A stretch of 64,000 bases of DNA from Strigops habroptila (taxonomy: Eukaryota > Chordata > Aves > Psittaciformes > Psittacidae). Every line of letters starts with the position of its first letter. Position 1 is the first letter of the stretch. The stretch spans positions 4,246,719 through 4,310,718 of the forward strand of contig NC_044288.2 in NCBI RefSeq assembly GCF_004027225.2, read 5' to 3'. A program made the translations under genes and the position numbers. Positions 48,901 to 61,869 of this stretch are shown here, piece after piece. The notes beneath the pieces were generated by a model. It ran no database searches. It worked only from the letters and a program-made list of their open reading frames with translations, and was not told the origin of the DNA.

Positions 48901-51900
48901 TTGTGCGTGTGTATGTGGTTGGGTTTGTGTTTGCTACGTACCTCTGTATGCACCAGGCTGGCTTGTTGGTGCCATGCTGATGGACTTAACAGGGTGAAGA
49001 GCAAATGGGAAGGGGAAAGGAGACTAAATGTTGTGTTCTTGCATGCCTTTATTGGGAATGCTCTTGCAGCTCAAACTCTTTGTGGTGGGCTTTAGGTTGA
49101 CGTCAGGAGATAACGCTGTGTCACACACCCTGCCCAGCTTGGTAGATCTGCTAGAAAGTGAATTTCTCCCTTTAGTAAAAACCTTCAAATATTCCAAGTG
49201 CCACATCAGAGAAGCCAGGTGCTGAATTTCACCAGCTCCCAAAGCAATTGTCAGGAGCCACTTGGCTGAGTCATGGAACATTGTTGCTTATGGCAAATAT
49301 GTGCATATTGATATGGGGGTTTTAGGCAGGATTTTTGCCATTTTAGGTGATGAATTCTGAAAGTTTGTCTCTTTCTCTGTATTTTTTTAAAAAGCATTTC
49401 AAGAATTCTTTATTTCTTGTGTGATGTTTTCATAGAATAATCGGGGACTTCAGGAGGTCTTTAGTTCAGCCCAAAGAAGAGCTGACACTGAATTCAGAAC
49501 CAGGTTACTCAGGGCTTTGTCCAGTTGGGTCTCAAAAACCTCTGAGGATGGAGATTTCTCCAGTTCCAGTGCCTGGCTGTCAGCATGGTGAAACCTTTCC
49601 TCCTTTGTCAACCTGGAGCATCCCCTCTTTCCCATTGCAACCGTTTCTCTCCTCTTCCTGCTGTGCCCCTGCAACAGGAGCCTGGCTCTGTCTTCTCCAT
49701 CACCTCCATGCAGGTAGGAGCAGGCTGCTGTCAGGTCCCCCAAAGCCATCTCTTCTCCAGGCTGGGCAGTCCTGCTCCCCCTGCTGCCCCTCACAGGGTG
49801 CATGTTCCAGCTCCCTGACTGTTTTGGTGGCTCTTTGCCAGACCCACTGAATTTTATCAACATGTTTCTTGTGCTTGAGGCCCCAGACTGAATGCAGTAT
49901 CCAGATGTGGTCTAATGAGTGCCAAGTAAAGAGGAATAACTCTTAAAATTAGCAGTAAGTGGGTTTTGGCATATCTTTTCCTGATAGGAAGGGCTGTGCA
50001 GGATGTCATGGTACTTGCTCTGCTTGTGTCATTATGACAGTAAGTGGCCCAAAGTATGTGAATCATAGAATCAGCCGGGTTGGAAAGGACCTTTAGGATC
50101 ATCAAGTCCAACTGTTGCCCAGCACTGCCAAGGCCACCACTAACCCATGGCGCTGAGGCCTTGTCTACACGGTGTGTGAACACTTGCAGGGACGGTGACT
50201 CCAGCAGTGCCCTGGGCAGCCTGTTCCAATGCCTGAGCACCCTCTGGGGAAGGAATTGTTCCTCAGCTCCATCTAAACCTCCCCTGGTGCAGCTTGAGGC
50301 CGTTTCCTCTTGTCCCATCCCTTGTTCCTTGGGAGCAGAGCCCAGCCCCCTCCTGGCTCCATCCTCCTGTCAGGCAGTTGCAGAGAGCGATAAGGTCCCC
50401 CCTGAGCCTTCTCTTCTCCAGACTAAACCCCTCAGGTCCCTCAGCCGTTCCTCATCACACTTGTGCTCCAGGCCCTGCACCAGCTCCGTTCCCTTCTCTG
50501 GACATTTACTTTTCATGTTCATAACATGAGCAATACAGCACTGGCAATGCTGCCTTCCTTCAAACATGACTCTCCTCCAGGTGCTCCCACCGGCAGAACG
50601 AATTACAGTAGTTTATAGCACCAGCTTTAATTGCCAGGGTCAGAAATGGTTCTGCATGACATGACCCCTGGTAGGTTTGCCAGTGATGTCTGAATCCTCT
50701 CCTCACTCTGTAAGAGGATTTTAAGCTATTTGATCCCTACTGCTGCGAGAATGTGGGATTTGAGGAGAGTTTCTCTGCAGGCTGCTCTTTGAAGGTGTGA
50801 AAAAGTCACCAGAATTGTGTAAATGCTATTGCTTTTTTGACAAACCTGTTGTAAACTGCAGGAAACTCTTCCTTTTTTGGATTTGCTACTTTTCCTTTAC
50901 ACCAAATGAGCAGGCAGCCCGCTGAGGCCTGCTGCAAGGGAGGTGGTGAGAGCAGGAGCTCAAAGGATGGACACAGTTGCCTTGTTAATAACCTCTTGAA
51001 AGTCTGTCTTTTCTCTCCAAGGGTGATATCCAGCTGTAGGATGCTGCTGTCACACCAGAGGTGCATGGATGGGATTTAGTCTGCAAATGCTGGACTGAAG
51101 TGATGCGAATCTGGAGCCCTGGTAGATGGTCAGATGTGCACTTAGTGACTGAGGATTTGGCTTCTTGTGCTTGCCCAAGCTATGGCCATCGTGGTCTGTT
51201 GCAGAGGTGCTTGGAAGCACTGGGAGCGACAGGGGAGGAATGGCTGCTTCTTGCCTCGCCTCTTCCTGCCCTGGGAGAGCAGAGCAGCCAAGTGAGGCAT
51301 AAAATGCACTAATTGCAATTTCCCAGCACAGGAATTGGCTTGAAACATCTTTGAAAACAACTGAAGCAAAACCAAATAGGATGAGTAAGGCAGGGGAGGT
51401 AGAGATATAAGGTCTGAGGATGAGGTCTGGAAGTTGGAGAGAAATAGAGAAGAGAGAAAGAGTCACAGCATCTTCAAGGCAGTATTTGGGTTTGCAGAGG
51501 CCATGAAGTGGTTGGTCCTTTCTGGCACATCCATGGCAAACATTTTTGCATGTTTTTTGCCCATTCACAGGTAAAAGGAACTGACCCACAGTGCAGAAAG
51601 AACTGGTCAATCTCTGTGGTGGGAGCTGTTCGTAAGGATCTGATGTGTAGCACTGGATAGAGAAAGGGTAATAAAAAAAGAAAGGTTGGAAGGAGACCAG
51701 AGTTAAGCTAAACATGAAGTTCATACACAGGGAATCTGTTTTTACCAGAATCCCAGCACTTGGAATCTTTTTTTCCATGATTTCTTAACTTGTTTTCTCT
51801 ATCTCAGGGCGGCAGCAGCCTCTTCAGAGCACTACAGATGAGAATGGCTTTCTGTGTGCTCTCTGCGATCATCTTGAGAGAGGTGGTGCAATAATGTCTT

Positions 51901-54900
51901 CTATATAACTCATCTCCAGAGAAGAGGCTCTTCTCTGGAGAGCTGCTCTTCACAGTGCCCTGGGAAGTGCCATTCTCTTTAGCTGAACAGCTTTGATCAT
52001 TCCTGTGACATGGATAGGTGGAAGGAGTTTTATTTGGGAACTAAGCCCTGTTCTCTAACAGTTGCTTATGAGGAGTATCTGTGATGGGTGCCTTACTCTC
52101 ACAACTGTGCTTCTAGTAGCTGCACAGCTACTGTAGGTACTTGAGTGTCTTCATTCCTGTTATTGCTGCTCAGTGCAGCCTGTTTTCCATTTTCTAAATG
52201 TTCTCCCCCAAATTCTCTCCCATCTGGATTTGAACACTGCTGCTCCCATCTATGAGGGGATTCCCAGGGGCTACTTACTTACCTCCTTTCTGCTCCTACA
52301 GAGATGCCACCCTTCACACTTCTCACCTCTTGTAAATACTCTGTATTTCTGCACCTCTTTTAAGATACATTCCTTTTGTTTTACATCTTTTTTTGAGGCA
52401 TATTTGGATCCATTCCTCTTCCCAGGAGCTGTTCACCAGGTAGTATGTGTGCATGCCCTAATGCAACGTACATTAAGAGTTCATGGTGGTGTCTGTTTCC
52501 TTAGGTAGAAAGACCAAAGCCTTCAGAAGCTCGAGTTCTTCAGGCTTGGGGTGAATTCCTCATGGAATTTTCTGCAGAAAGTGAGGGATTTTGTCAGGGT
52601 GATGGTAAAGCAGAGGCAAGACTGTGGATTTCATAAAGTCTTTCCATAAGCATCTGAAAGCGATTTTTGGTTTTATTTGTGTGCAGAGAAAGAAGGTTTA
52701 GCAAAAGAGACTATTTCTTGGTGGCACCTGCTTTAGTACAGCCTGATTTTGCTCATGCTGATTTCATTATGTGTTTTCACTAATCCTCGAGGGTCCCAAA
52801 ACCCCACATGTTTAGTAATGTTTAATGGAGTGTAAACCCACAAAATCTGCTAAATGACTGGTGTTCCCATAGCAGCCTCTTCTGTGTTTTGGAAGAACTG
52901 AATGCAGTTACAGAAAGGCCATGAACCACCTTAAAATTCATACTAACAACTACGTGTCTCTGATAATTTGACCTACAAGCTGTTGACAAATCATTTCAGA
53001 AAGTCTCATCCAAACCCCAGTTGTAGTGTCACAGGGATTTGGGGAAATACGCTGCTTTTCTCAGTAGGAAACACCCCATTGGAAATATTTGTACTGTTTC
53101 CTTCAATTTTCTGATCTAATGAGACAAAGTATGTTGAGTGAAATGCAGAGAGAGTTTTTTATCAGAGCTGATTTAAAGACATTCACATTCATTTTGCTGG
53201 TTGATTCATTTTCAACTGCTGCTATTGAACTTCAGAAGGTGATTGTTGTCTTCTCAAAACTTTTACTCAAGATGTGAAACCATTTTAATGATACTCCAGT
53301 TGCTTGGCAGGGGTAGAGGGAAGGGTTCTGAAACCACTGGGTTTGAAGGTACATTGGCTCTCCTTCCCTCTAAGCCCAATTGAAATGTAACTGGTTTCAA
53401 TATACACCCCAGTTCTTTTATGGCTGTTAGAAGCAGAGTGCTGCTGGGAGCACAGATGCTTGCACATAGTAAGTACTTCTTTCACAGCTTGGATTGGTCT
53501 CATCTCTTATGCTTTCCTAGAAGCCTTTAATGCAGTAATTCTTCATTTTACAGCATCAACTACCAATGCCAGTCCAGTCTCTACATCCTCAACTGTTGTC
53601 AATATTTCCACGTCAGCAGTAGCCAGCATCTCACAGGTAAAACTTCTTCCTTGTTGTGTTCATGTGCAGCATCAGTAAAATTAAAATAGGCAGAAATTAA
53701 AATCCTCAAGCACAGCTTCAGGTGCTCAGTGGTCTCCTAAATGAGGAAATAGTCTTCATAAATGGGTACCTTTTGTCGCAGCATGCAAAATAGTTGCTTG
53801 CTGAAGTCAGGGCATGAGTAAAGGCAGTTTATCCTGTGGCTCTTGTGTCTGGGATTGCACCCTCAGCCAGTACCAAGACCACTTTCTGTTGCTGTCAGTA
53901 CATCTGGTATCAGAAAATAAAACCCAAGACTAAGACACAAATACCAGAGCACAGAGAGAGTGGGCTGACGCCACGGCATCCACTTGGTACTGCCCTGTTA
54001 CTGTCACATCATTCTTAATGAATTCATTTGTGAAGGATCTGGAGGCAGAGGGGTGCCTGTCACTGCTGGCCTCCTCTCTGCAGAACCTGCCTGTGCCCTT
54101 GGGAAGTTGGAGCTCTCAACCCTTTTTGGGGATGTCTTAGAAAGAAACAGTATAAAGTCCAACTGCTCTTGCTGGGATTTCTCTTTGACAGGCATCTTCT
54201 AGCATAAAAGTCATCTTAATAGAGAATATTTTCTGAAAGAAGTCGCCTGTCACAACTAATCCTTTCCTCGAACAGGACTATCCCACGTACACAATCCTTG
54301 GCCAGAGTCAGTACCAGACGTGTTACCCGAGTTCTGGCTTTGGAGTGGTGACACCAGCAGAGAGCAACACGGAGAGCACTGCGTTAGCCACAGCCACGTA
54401 TCCAGCCGAGAAGCCAAGCGCCATGGTGCCTACGCGGGCCGTGCAGAGACATTCTTCTGGTAATGGCTGGATCTTTAGCAGGGTGCCTGCAGAGTACCTG
54501 ACATAAACAGTACAGAGTGCACACATGGGGAAAGCTTTTTATCCAAAAGGTAATTGCAGCACCTTTGCATGCTGGCCTGGACAGACGGGACGTTTGCCTT
54601 CTGTTGTCAGACTGGTCTCATTGGTGTGCAGGGTCTAAGAGCTTAGGTATGGGAAGACATATAACTGTGACAATTCAGGAGATGCCAAATACATGCTCTG
54701 AATGCCCCAGGGAGAGGGAATTCCAGGGGTGACTTGAGGACTTGTCAACAGCAACTACCTGGGGACTGTTGATTGCCATGTGTCGGGCTGGGTGTTCACT
54801 TGGCCTACAGGGCAGAGGATTATACCCACTCTCAAAGCTCCTGTTAGCTCCTTGCCTCCTGCAGCCAGGTATTCAGATACCTGACAGCCATGCCATAGCT

Positions 54901-57900
54901 GCTAGTCCCATGATGGGAGTCCTCCAGGTCTGCTCACGCATTGTCAAGAGCTGTGGTTCAGCCACCACCTCTCAATGAGTTGTTGCTGATGTGCTCATCA
55001 GCACATCCTTTCCTTCCTTCTGCTTTATCATGTAAAGTGGGTTTGAAATGACAGCTCACCACACTGTGATATTGTATAGCCAGAAGCACTTCAGCACTTG
55101 CCCTCTCTCAGGAAGCAGTTGCCCTCTAGTTGGGGTGAGCAACATCAGATTTACCCATGAGAATGTTTCTTAGTTGATGTTGAAAACCTATGGAATTGAC
55201 CTGTTATTTCAGGTCACTGGCCAGGGCATGACCCAGCAGTTCATGTTTTCATGCCATTTTCTTAGCTCTGAAATTCTCCAAGGTTAACATTTTGCATGAA
55301 TTTCCATAGGAATTGCTGTGTCTTGTCTTGAAAGACCCAGATTGAATTCAGGCTCTCTCAAGTCCCCTTTGCCCTCTGCCTTCTCACTACAGTTCTGGTC
55401 CTGTTTGTGAACTAGTCAGGCAGAGGTCCAGGATGCTAACTCTTCTGTCTGAACTCTTAGTAAAGGATTCAGAAGGTATCTCCCATCATGGCAGTAACAT
55501 TCTGCACATCAAAGCATTGATTTTTATATGTTTTTATAGTGGTGCTTTACCATTTCCCTGGGAAGGATGCTCTACCCGTAGCAGAATAGGCTCCATCATG
55601 TATCTCCATCAGCCATGGCCATGGTGTTTGGCCACGTCTGTGCTTCCAGGACCAAGTTCATCCCTGTTATCCTTTACTAATTCTTGGATAGGGCAGTGGA
55701 GCTGTGGTGTGTTTCACAGTTAGCATGCTGTGCATTTGTGTGTGATTAACACACTCCAGGTAACTCTGTGCTCTGGCTGTTGTTCGACTGGTAGTCAAAG
55801 GCTTTCAGTGGCACAGGAGTGAGTAGCGTGGAGGTGGAAACAGCATGTGTTGTATAGTGCTGCTTGACCCAAAAGCTGTTTGACCAGGAAGTTTGGGAGG
55901 GAGAAGCATCATGAAATACTTTGTACATTCATTCCAGACTGAGGGTTTCTGGGTTCTCTCAAAAAGTATTAAAAGAAACCATTAAGAAAATAGTTGCAGG
56001 GTGGTGAGACACCTGAGGGGTTTCAGGCCTTGGGGTGGAGGGTGCTCTGTCCTTGGCTTTGTGCTGCAGGCAGAATGCACTAAGTAGCTTGGTCCTAGTG
56101 GGCTGAATGGAGAAAACAGAGCTGCTTTGAAATGATAGGACAAAGAAATCATGTTTTAGGTTCTACTAAGGGTTCAACTACTACTGCATCAATAAAGCAA
56201 GATAACATCTTATCTTTTGCAAAGGAGGTTTGTGGCCAAATGTTATAAGCTTTATGCTGGTGTTTGTTTTGAGAGATGGGGAGTGAGACCTGTGTGATTT
56301 CTTTCTTCTAGGAGATGCATCCACAAGTCCTTCATTATCAAGAGCAACAGCAAGTAAAGAGTTAGACGAGCAGGCAAGAAAAAACATCCCTGGGAAGAAC
56401 AGGGGAAAGAGGAAAGCAGATACCTCCTCCTCACAGGACAGCGAACTGGAGGTAAGTAGCAATCTTGTTTTCTATCGGTAGCATTGCAGAATAGTGTGGT
56501 GGTAAAAGTCCTCCTCTCTTTCTTTCATTCTATCTCCATGGCAATTTTCCATCTGCCATTCCTGAAAACAATTTGTCTCCATCATCTTCTCAGTTCCCTT
56601 TCAATTAGTTGTGGTCTGCTTTTAGATCACCCTTAGTCTCCTCTTTACTGAGATGAACCATCACAGCTCCCTCAGCCTCTTCTCTAGGCTGCTGACCATC
56701 TCGACAGCCTTTTTGCCGGCTGCTCTCTGGTTTCCTCACATAAGTCTGGAACAGGGGATGCCATCTGGGTGACCTTCCCAGTGCTAAGTAGGATGAGATG
56801 GGCACCTTCCTTCTATCAGCTAGGCACACTTGGCAGTTCATCTTATCACACAGAGAGTGCTGCTGGCTCATACTGCCCTTGCACGCTCCAGCTCCTCCCA
56901 GCCTGGACCTGTACGAGGGGTTATTCTACCTCACATGCAGATCTGCAGTTATTTAACTTCTAGTTCCTGTTGGCCCAGTTCTCCAGTTTATCAAAGTCCT
57001 TCTGTATGAAACTATTCCTCATGGCAGCCGATCCTGCTGATTTATCATGTCAGAGATGTCTCTGATAAACACCAAAGTCATTTACTTGGTGCTCTCCAGA
57101 TCACAGACAGTAAACTTCTCCCCTAGCAGGGCTCTAAAGTTCATCAGCACTCCAAGGTTTTGCTTTTATTACTATAAAAGCAAGAAAAGCTTTTGAAAAC
57201 CAAGAGAGCCTTACTCTGAGTGTGTAGGTGCACTCTAGCAGGACATAAACTCCACTGCAATAAGCTGAAAGAGTTTAATGTGTTCAGCCTGTGACATGAA
57301 TACTGTTGTTCATATCTCTTAAAAGCATGCAGCACTTAACCACAGAATTAACCCTAAAACTTGCTGCTTCACTGTAGGTCAGTGCTTGGAGTATCTCAGC
57401 TCTAACTTGCTTTTATTCTCTACGCAGCGAGTGTTTCTCTGGGACCTGGATGAGACCATCATCATCTTCCATTCTCTTCTCACAGGGTCTTATGCTCAAA
57501 AATATGGCAAGGTAATATTGTCTTGTCTGTGGAAGAAAAAGTGTATCTGTCATGCAGAATTAAATGTTGATCTTTGCAAAAGGACTAGATCATGATAATT
57601 TGGTTGAAATGTATGAGGTGATTCTTTCAACTTGTTGGGGAAAGAACGCTACATTTGGCTTTACACAGAGCTAGGATACAGACATGACAAACACTTCCCT
57701 TCTAACAAGTCTTAAAAAGTCAAAGTGATTTTATCATCCTTGGGAATCGTTGAGGTCACAGCACATAGTGAAAGGGAGTGCATTTCCTCCTTTAAAATAT
57801 ATTGAAGATTTTGTGAATGTTTTGTTTGTGTTGCTTCTGACAGAGCAGCAGTTCCTGCTGTGCAGTGCTGCAGTGCTTTGCTGGGCAGTGCTGCAGTGCT

Positions 57901-60900
57901 TTGCTGTGCACTGCACTGCTTTGCTGTGCAAGGTAACTGGTGGAAGAGTGATCCCAATTTACTCCTGCCTGTAACCACAGTGAATTTACCTTTTCTCTTT
58001 TTGTTTTGCCAGGACCCAACTATAGTGATTGGCTCAGGTCTGTCAATGGAGGAGATGATTTTTGAAGTAGCTGATACCCACTTGTTTTTCAATGACTTGG
58101 AGGTACGTGGCAAATGTTTTTGAAAGACAAAGCTCCACATTACCTGGTTAGAGCTACACTGCACCCTTTGTGAGGGCTGTTGTGCTTCCAAGCCACTTAA
58201 TACTGAAACATAACAGTCTGCAAACCTGAAGTGGTTCTAGGCACAACCAAATCAGAGGTGGACTCCTTTATCTGAGACAGGCATTCTGCAGATTTCTGGT
58301 GTCATGAGCTCTCGTAGCTCTCTGGTAGGTCTATATAAATAAGAGGAGTAATTTCTGCTTTGTCTTCTATTTGCGTGCTGGACTGGTAAGCACTTTGCTT
58401 TCACATTCTGTTTTGAAAGGAAGATCAGAGATGTGGGGAAAAATGTGACCTTGAGAATGTCATATCTCAGGAGCTTTGACTAAGCCAAGGACAGAGCACA
58501 GCTTGTGCATCTCAGCCAGTGTCTCAGGAGATTACACTGGCAGCGTAACAAGTGTGAAGGACACGCTTCCACAGGCATGCTGCACGTGAGGAGGTCCCAC
58601 AGCACCCTCCATCTGCCCTTCCTGCAAGCTCTCTCTGCTGCCTCCTATTCCCATCCTGCCTCAAGGACTTCTGAGCAACTCCCATCCTCTTTCATGCACA
58701 GTATTCTTTGCCAAATTAAATCCATCTCACTGTTCCACACCACTTCCACTGAAAGCTGAATATGAACAGTGAACAGTTAAATTTAGGTGCATCACTGATG
58801 CACATCGTGGAAAAATGATGGTTTTGTTGATGCAAATAGAAACTTCAATGAAGTTTAAGTGACTGTGACTGCTTGCAGCTGTGAACTTTGCAAAGGTGTT
58901 ACCTTTGCAGTTACCTCCCTGCCCCAGGAAAAAACAAAACACCTGATACAGTCTTGTTTTAGATCACACTTTCTTTAACCTGCAAATTTCAGTATGTGCC
59001 TGGGCTATGACAACATGACTTTATTTGTTTCTTAAACAGGAGTGTGACCAGGTACACATAGAAGATGTGGCATCTGATGACAATGGCCAGGATTTAAGGT
59101 GGTGTATGATGAATGCCTGAAATGTATAGCTGATGCAATCTGGTTTTTGTGGGGATTTCAAACCCAAATGGGGTAAAGGATAGAGGTCAGCATTGTGCAA
59201 GGGATGAAACCTGGCAAATGGTGTTTGTTTGCTGAGGAGTGTTTCTTTGAAAAGCTACAAAACATTAAGACTTTCAGAATTATAATGTGAATTACATTGT
59301 CCACTGCTGAATGTTACCTTTGTGCTCAGTGAGGTGTGATGGATGGAGAACCAACACTCCAAACCTCATGATCTTGACCTTTGACAGTTTTCCTGTGGTT
59401 TACATCCATCTGTGAGCTGATTGTGCAGGCTGTCAGAGGGGTGAGGGTATGTTTTCTGCTGTGTTAGAGCAGGATGGGCTCATGGAAAGGTCTGAGAAGT
59501 GTCTGTCTATCAGGGAGAGAGAAATACAGGGCAAGTGGTGAAGCAGAGCTCCTCTCCAAGGTGCTTTTCTAGCTGCTGTCATCAAGCCTGCACCCCCCAG
59601 GAAAGCTGCAGTGATTCTGCTGCTGAGGCAGAACACGTCTCAGATCTGCTTTTCTGAAATAGCAACTACAATTTCTCCACGGATGGCTTCAGTGGCTCAG
59701 GAAGTAACACAAACCACAGCTCCTCAGTTGGTGTCCAGGGTGGAGTGGACTGGATGAGAAAACTGGCCTTCCGCTACCGCAGGGTACGAGAGATCTACGA
59801 CAAGTACAAGACCAACGTTGGAGGTGAGTGTTCACCTGCACCAGTACCTGAGCACTAAATCTGTGGTGGTTTCTCCCATTGCCTTGAAATGGTCTCAGCT
59901 TTCAGGTGCCCTCAGTGCTGTTATTTACTGCAGAACAGGCAGTTGAACTGTGGGCTGCCCCTCTCTGTGTTGGACTTGCCCACTCAGCTGGGAAAACTTG
60001 TGGTTCTTGCCTTCCAGGCCTGCTGAGCCCACAGAAGAGGGAAGCTCTGCAGCGACTAAGGACTGATATAGAAGTGCTAACAGATTCCTGGCTGGAAACT
60101 GCATTAAAGTCCCTGCTACTCATACAGTCCAGGTATGGAAACTGGGAACGTGTATGTTGCTTTCTCAGCCTTTTTTCTCCCTCTGATTCGCAGTCAGTGC
60201 TGTGTTGCAGCAGTGTCTATGTGTAACGCTGCTGCTGTTTGTCACAAGTACTGAGAAGCAAAAGGAGTGAGCGCAGGAATTCCACTCCTTGGGATTTTTC
60301 TGCTGCATCATCTGTGTCAGGATGATCCCCATAATAGGACTGTGCTCACAAAAGTCCATTTCTGCCAGAGAATTCCTGTTTTAAACAAAAAGCAAATAAA
60401 CCAAGCCCACAAATCAAGCCTCTTGAAGGCAAGACAGTTAAGCACGTGGCACTTTGGGAAGCTGAGCAAGCTGCCCAGGGTGGCCCTCGACACCACTGGC
60501 CATAGATGGGCTTTTACAAGTGTTTTTCTTCTTTTAGGAAAAACTGTGAGAACATCCTGATCACAACCACCCAGCTGGTGCCAGCTCTTGCCAAAGTTCT
60601 CCTCTATGGATTGGGCGAGGTGTTTCCCATTGAGAATATTTATAGTGCTACAAAAATAGGTAAGGGGTTGTGCTGGTGCCTGGCACTGAGGTGTCTGCTG
60701 TGGATTAGCTGGGACTTTTACACAGGAAACACAGTTTCTGCAGCTGAGCAGCCCCTGTGGCTGCTGTGGTCCCTCTGGCCATGTAACAGTGATGGCTTCT
60801 GGCCTCATGAGCTGAACTGGGTGTTATCCCCTTCCCACTGAGAATGTGTTTCTGTACTGGGAAGAAGGGACCCGTTCAGGCTTCTTTTATTCTCTGCCTG

Positions 60901-61869
60901 AGGCTCATGACAGTGGGATTCCTTTGGCAGGTAAAGAGAGCTGTTTTGAGAGGATCGTGTCACGATTTGGAAAGAAAGTCACCTATGTGGTGATTGGAGA
61001 TGGGCGAGATGAAGAGGTGGCAGCTAAGCAGGTGGGTTTCTGACTCTGCAGAGGTGGGACGTGGGTCCATGCAAAGGGGAGTTTGCAGTTATCTTCTGCA
61101 GGGGCTCTCGTTCCAGGGCTGAATTCTTCAGGCCAGGGCAGCCAAGGGGAAACTTTGCCTTTGATGCAAGAGATCTCTCATTATGTTAAGAGGGGGAATT
61201 TTGTGGCTATTGGGGGTTTAAAGTTTCAGTTTTACTGTTGTTTAGGATTGTGTATAACATTGTCCCTGTAAGACAGTATGTTGATGTAGCATGTCTTGAT
61301 CATAGCATGCAGCTATTAGTTGGGATACTGCAGTTTCTCAGAAGCACAGAGGGAGTCAGGACTCAGCTGCCAGCAGCCAGATCAATACACAGCATCTACC
61401 ATTGGTCTCAATGACAAACAAGGAACAAACAGGTTGTTCATTCCTGCTAACTAAAGGCAGTGAAGTGCACAGGTTGCTGTCAGGACATCATCTCTGCAGG
61501 ATCCACATGCCTGCCACATGCCAGAGATGTCACTTCCCTGGAAAGGCTTTCCTGGGTGAAGCAGCTGAGGTTTCCATCAGGAGCATGCCAAGCAGCTGAT
61601 AGTGCTGGTGCCTGTCATCAACAGATGTGCAGACAAGGTTAAGCTTCAGATACACACCATGCAGCCGAGGTCCTCCCTGAACATGGTGTGTCACAACCTC
61701 GTATTGCACAACCCTGCAGCTGAACCTTGCCTGCTTCCACCTCGCTGTGAAATCACCCCAATAACCTCGACTTTATCATCTCTTACAGCACAACATGCCT
61801 TTCTGGAGGATCACAAACCACGCAGACCTCGTGTCCCTTCACCAAGCCCTCGAGCTTGACTTCCTGTAG
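39957..61869 (+). CDS. EYA3: Eyes absent homolog 3, protein phosphatase and transcriptional co-activator
   Basis: Seventeen coding exons: 39957-39989, 41566-41609, 42622-42701, 43117-43183, 43940-44082, 48640-48777, 53554-53636, 54276-54459, 56312-56451, 57428-57511, 58013-58102, 59040-59098, 59663-59823, 60018-60132, 60538-60659, 60931-61031 and 61789-61869. They sum to 1,725 nt, or 574 residues (human 573), with all phases consistent and all introns GT-AG. Residues 1-304 are the Pro/Ser/Thr/Tyr/Gln-rich transactivation region, with a basic KNRGKRK-type stretch near its end. Residues 305-574 form the Eya domain, a haloacid-dehalogenase fold: motif I WDLDET (nucleophile Asp310, Asp312), motif II TTT at 483-485, and the late acidic motif GDGRDEE at 537-543. 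By family knowledge it is a SIX-partner co-activator and tyrosine phosphatase acting on H2AX Tyr142. All catalytic residues are intact. Confidence 0.97.
42063..42232 (+). repeat. CR1 LINE internal 3' fragment
   Basis: AGCCTGGAGAAGAGAAGGCT, then CCTGTAGGGACAGGACAAGG and CCTGCCAGAGGGGAGATTGA. It stops before the usual 3' end and lies in EYA3, in the intron before the exon at 42,622. Confidence 0.88.
44083..45626 (+). other. EYA3 intron between exons 43940-44082 and 48640-48777, left part
   Basis: No additional exon or RNA gene is recognised. Confidence 0.7.
45627..45767 (+). repeat. CR1 LINE 3' fragment
   Basis: CCCTGGCAGTGTTCAAGGCC through to GGGATTCTAC. Young subfamily, short copy. Confidence 0.92.
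47110..47420 (-). repeat. Possible old CR1 fragment
   Basis: CCTTTCCAGACTAAACAAAT and the following CACTCTCCTTAG resemble the antisense of a CR1 region (CCAGGCTGAACAACCCCAAC in younger copies). It is diverged and the call is weak. Confidence 0.4.
48778..49430 (+). other. EYA3 intron after exon 48640-48777, left part
   Basis: No repeat or exon is recognised before the CR1 pair that follows. Confidence 0.65.
49431..49945 (-). repeat. Older CR1 LINE fragment
   Basis: CATAGAATAATCGGGG tail, GGGCTTTGTCCAGTTGGGTC, GATGGAGATTTCTCCAG, TTCTCCAGGCTGGGCAGTCC and CCAGACTGAATGCAGTATCC are all antisense CR1 landmarks. It is diverged from the young copies. Confidence 0.85.
50061..50515 (-). repeat. CR1 LINE 3' fragment, second subfamily
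   Basis: AATCATAGAATCAGCCGGGT, then GTTGCCCAGCACTGCCAAGG, GGGCAGCCTGTTCCAATGCC and GGTGCAGCTTGAGGCCGTTT. It shares its sequence with the right part of the copy at 36,205-37,155, not with the young group. Confidence 0.93.
50516..53553 (+). other. EYA3 intron, right part
   Basis: It contains a 242-codon minus-strand frame (51,050-51,778) with no recognised family. No further repeat is identified. Confidence 0.6.
54460..56311 (+). other. EYA3 intron before exon 56312-56451
   Basis: No repeat, RNA gene or extra exon is recognised. Confidence 0.65.
56600..57105 (-). repeat. Old CR1 LINE fragment
   Basis: TCAGCCTCTTCTCTAGGCTG, CAGTTCTCCAGTTTATCAAA, GTCCTTCTGTATGAAACTAT and TGTCTCTGATAAACACC follow the antisense order of an older CR1. 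It lies in the intron just before the exon that encodes the catalytic motif. Confidence 0.6.
57862..57927 (+). repeat. 23-bp tandem repeat, about three units
   Basis: Two 23-bp units (57,862-57,884 and 57,885-57,907), differing only at the last base, are followed by a 20-bp partial unit. The motif is GCAGTGCTGCAGTGCTTTGC. It lies in an EYA3 intron. Confidence 0.88.
61032..61788 (+). other. Last EYA3 intron
   Basis: Plain intron between the exon carrying GDGRDEE and the last exon. Nothing else is recognised. Confidence 0.8.
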
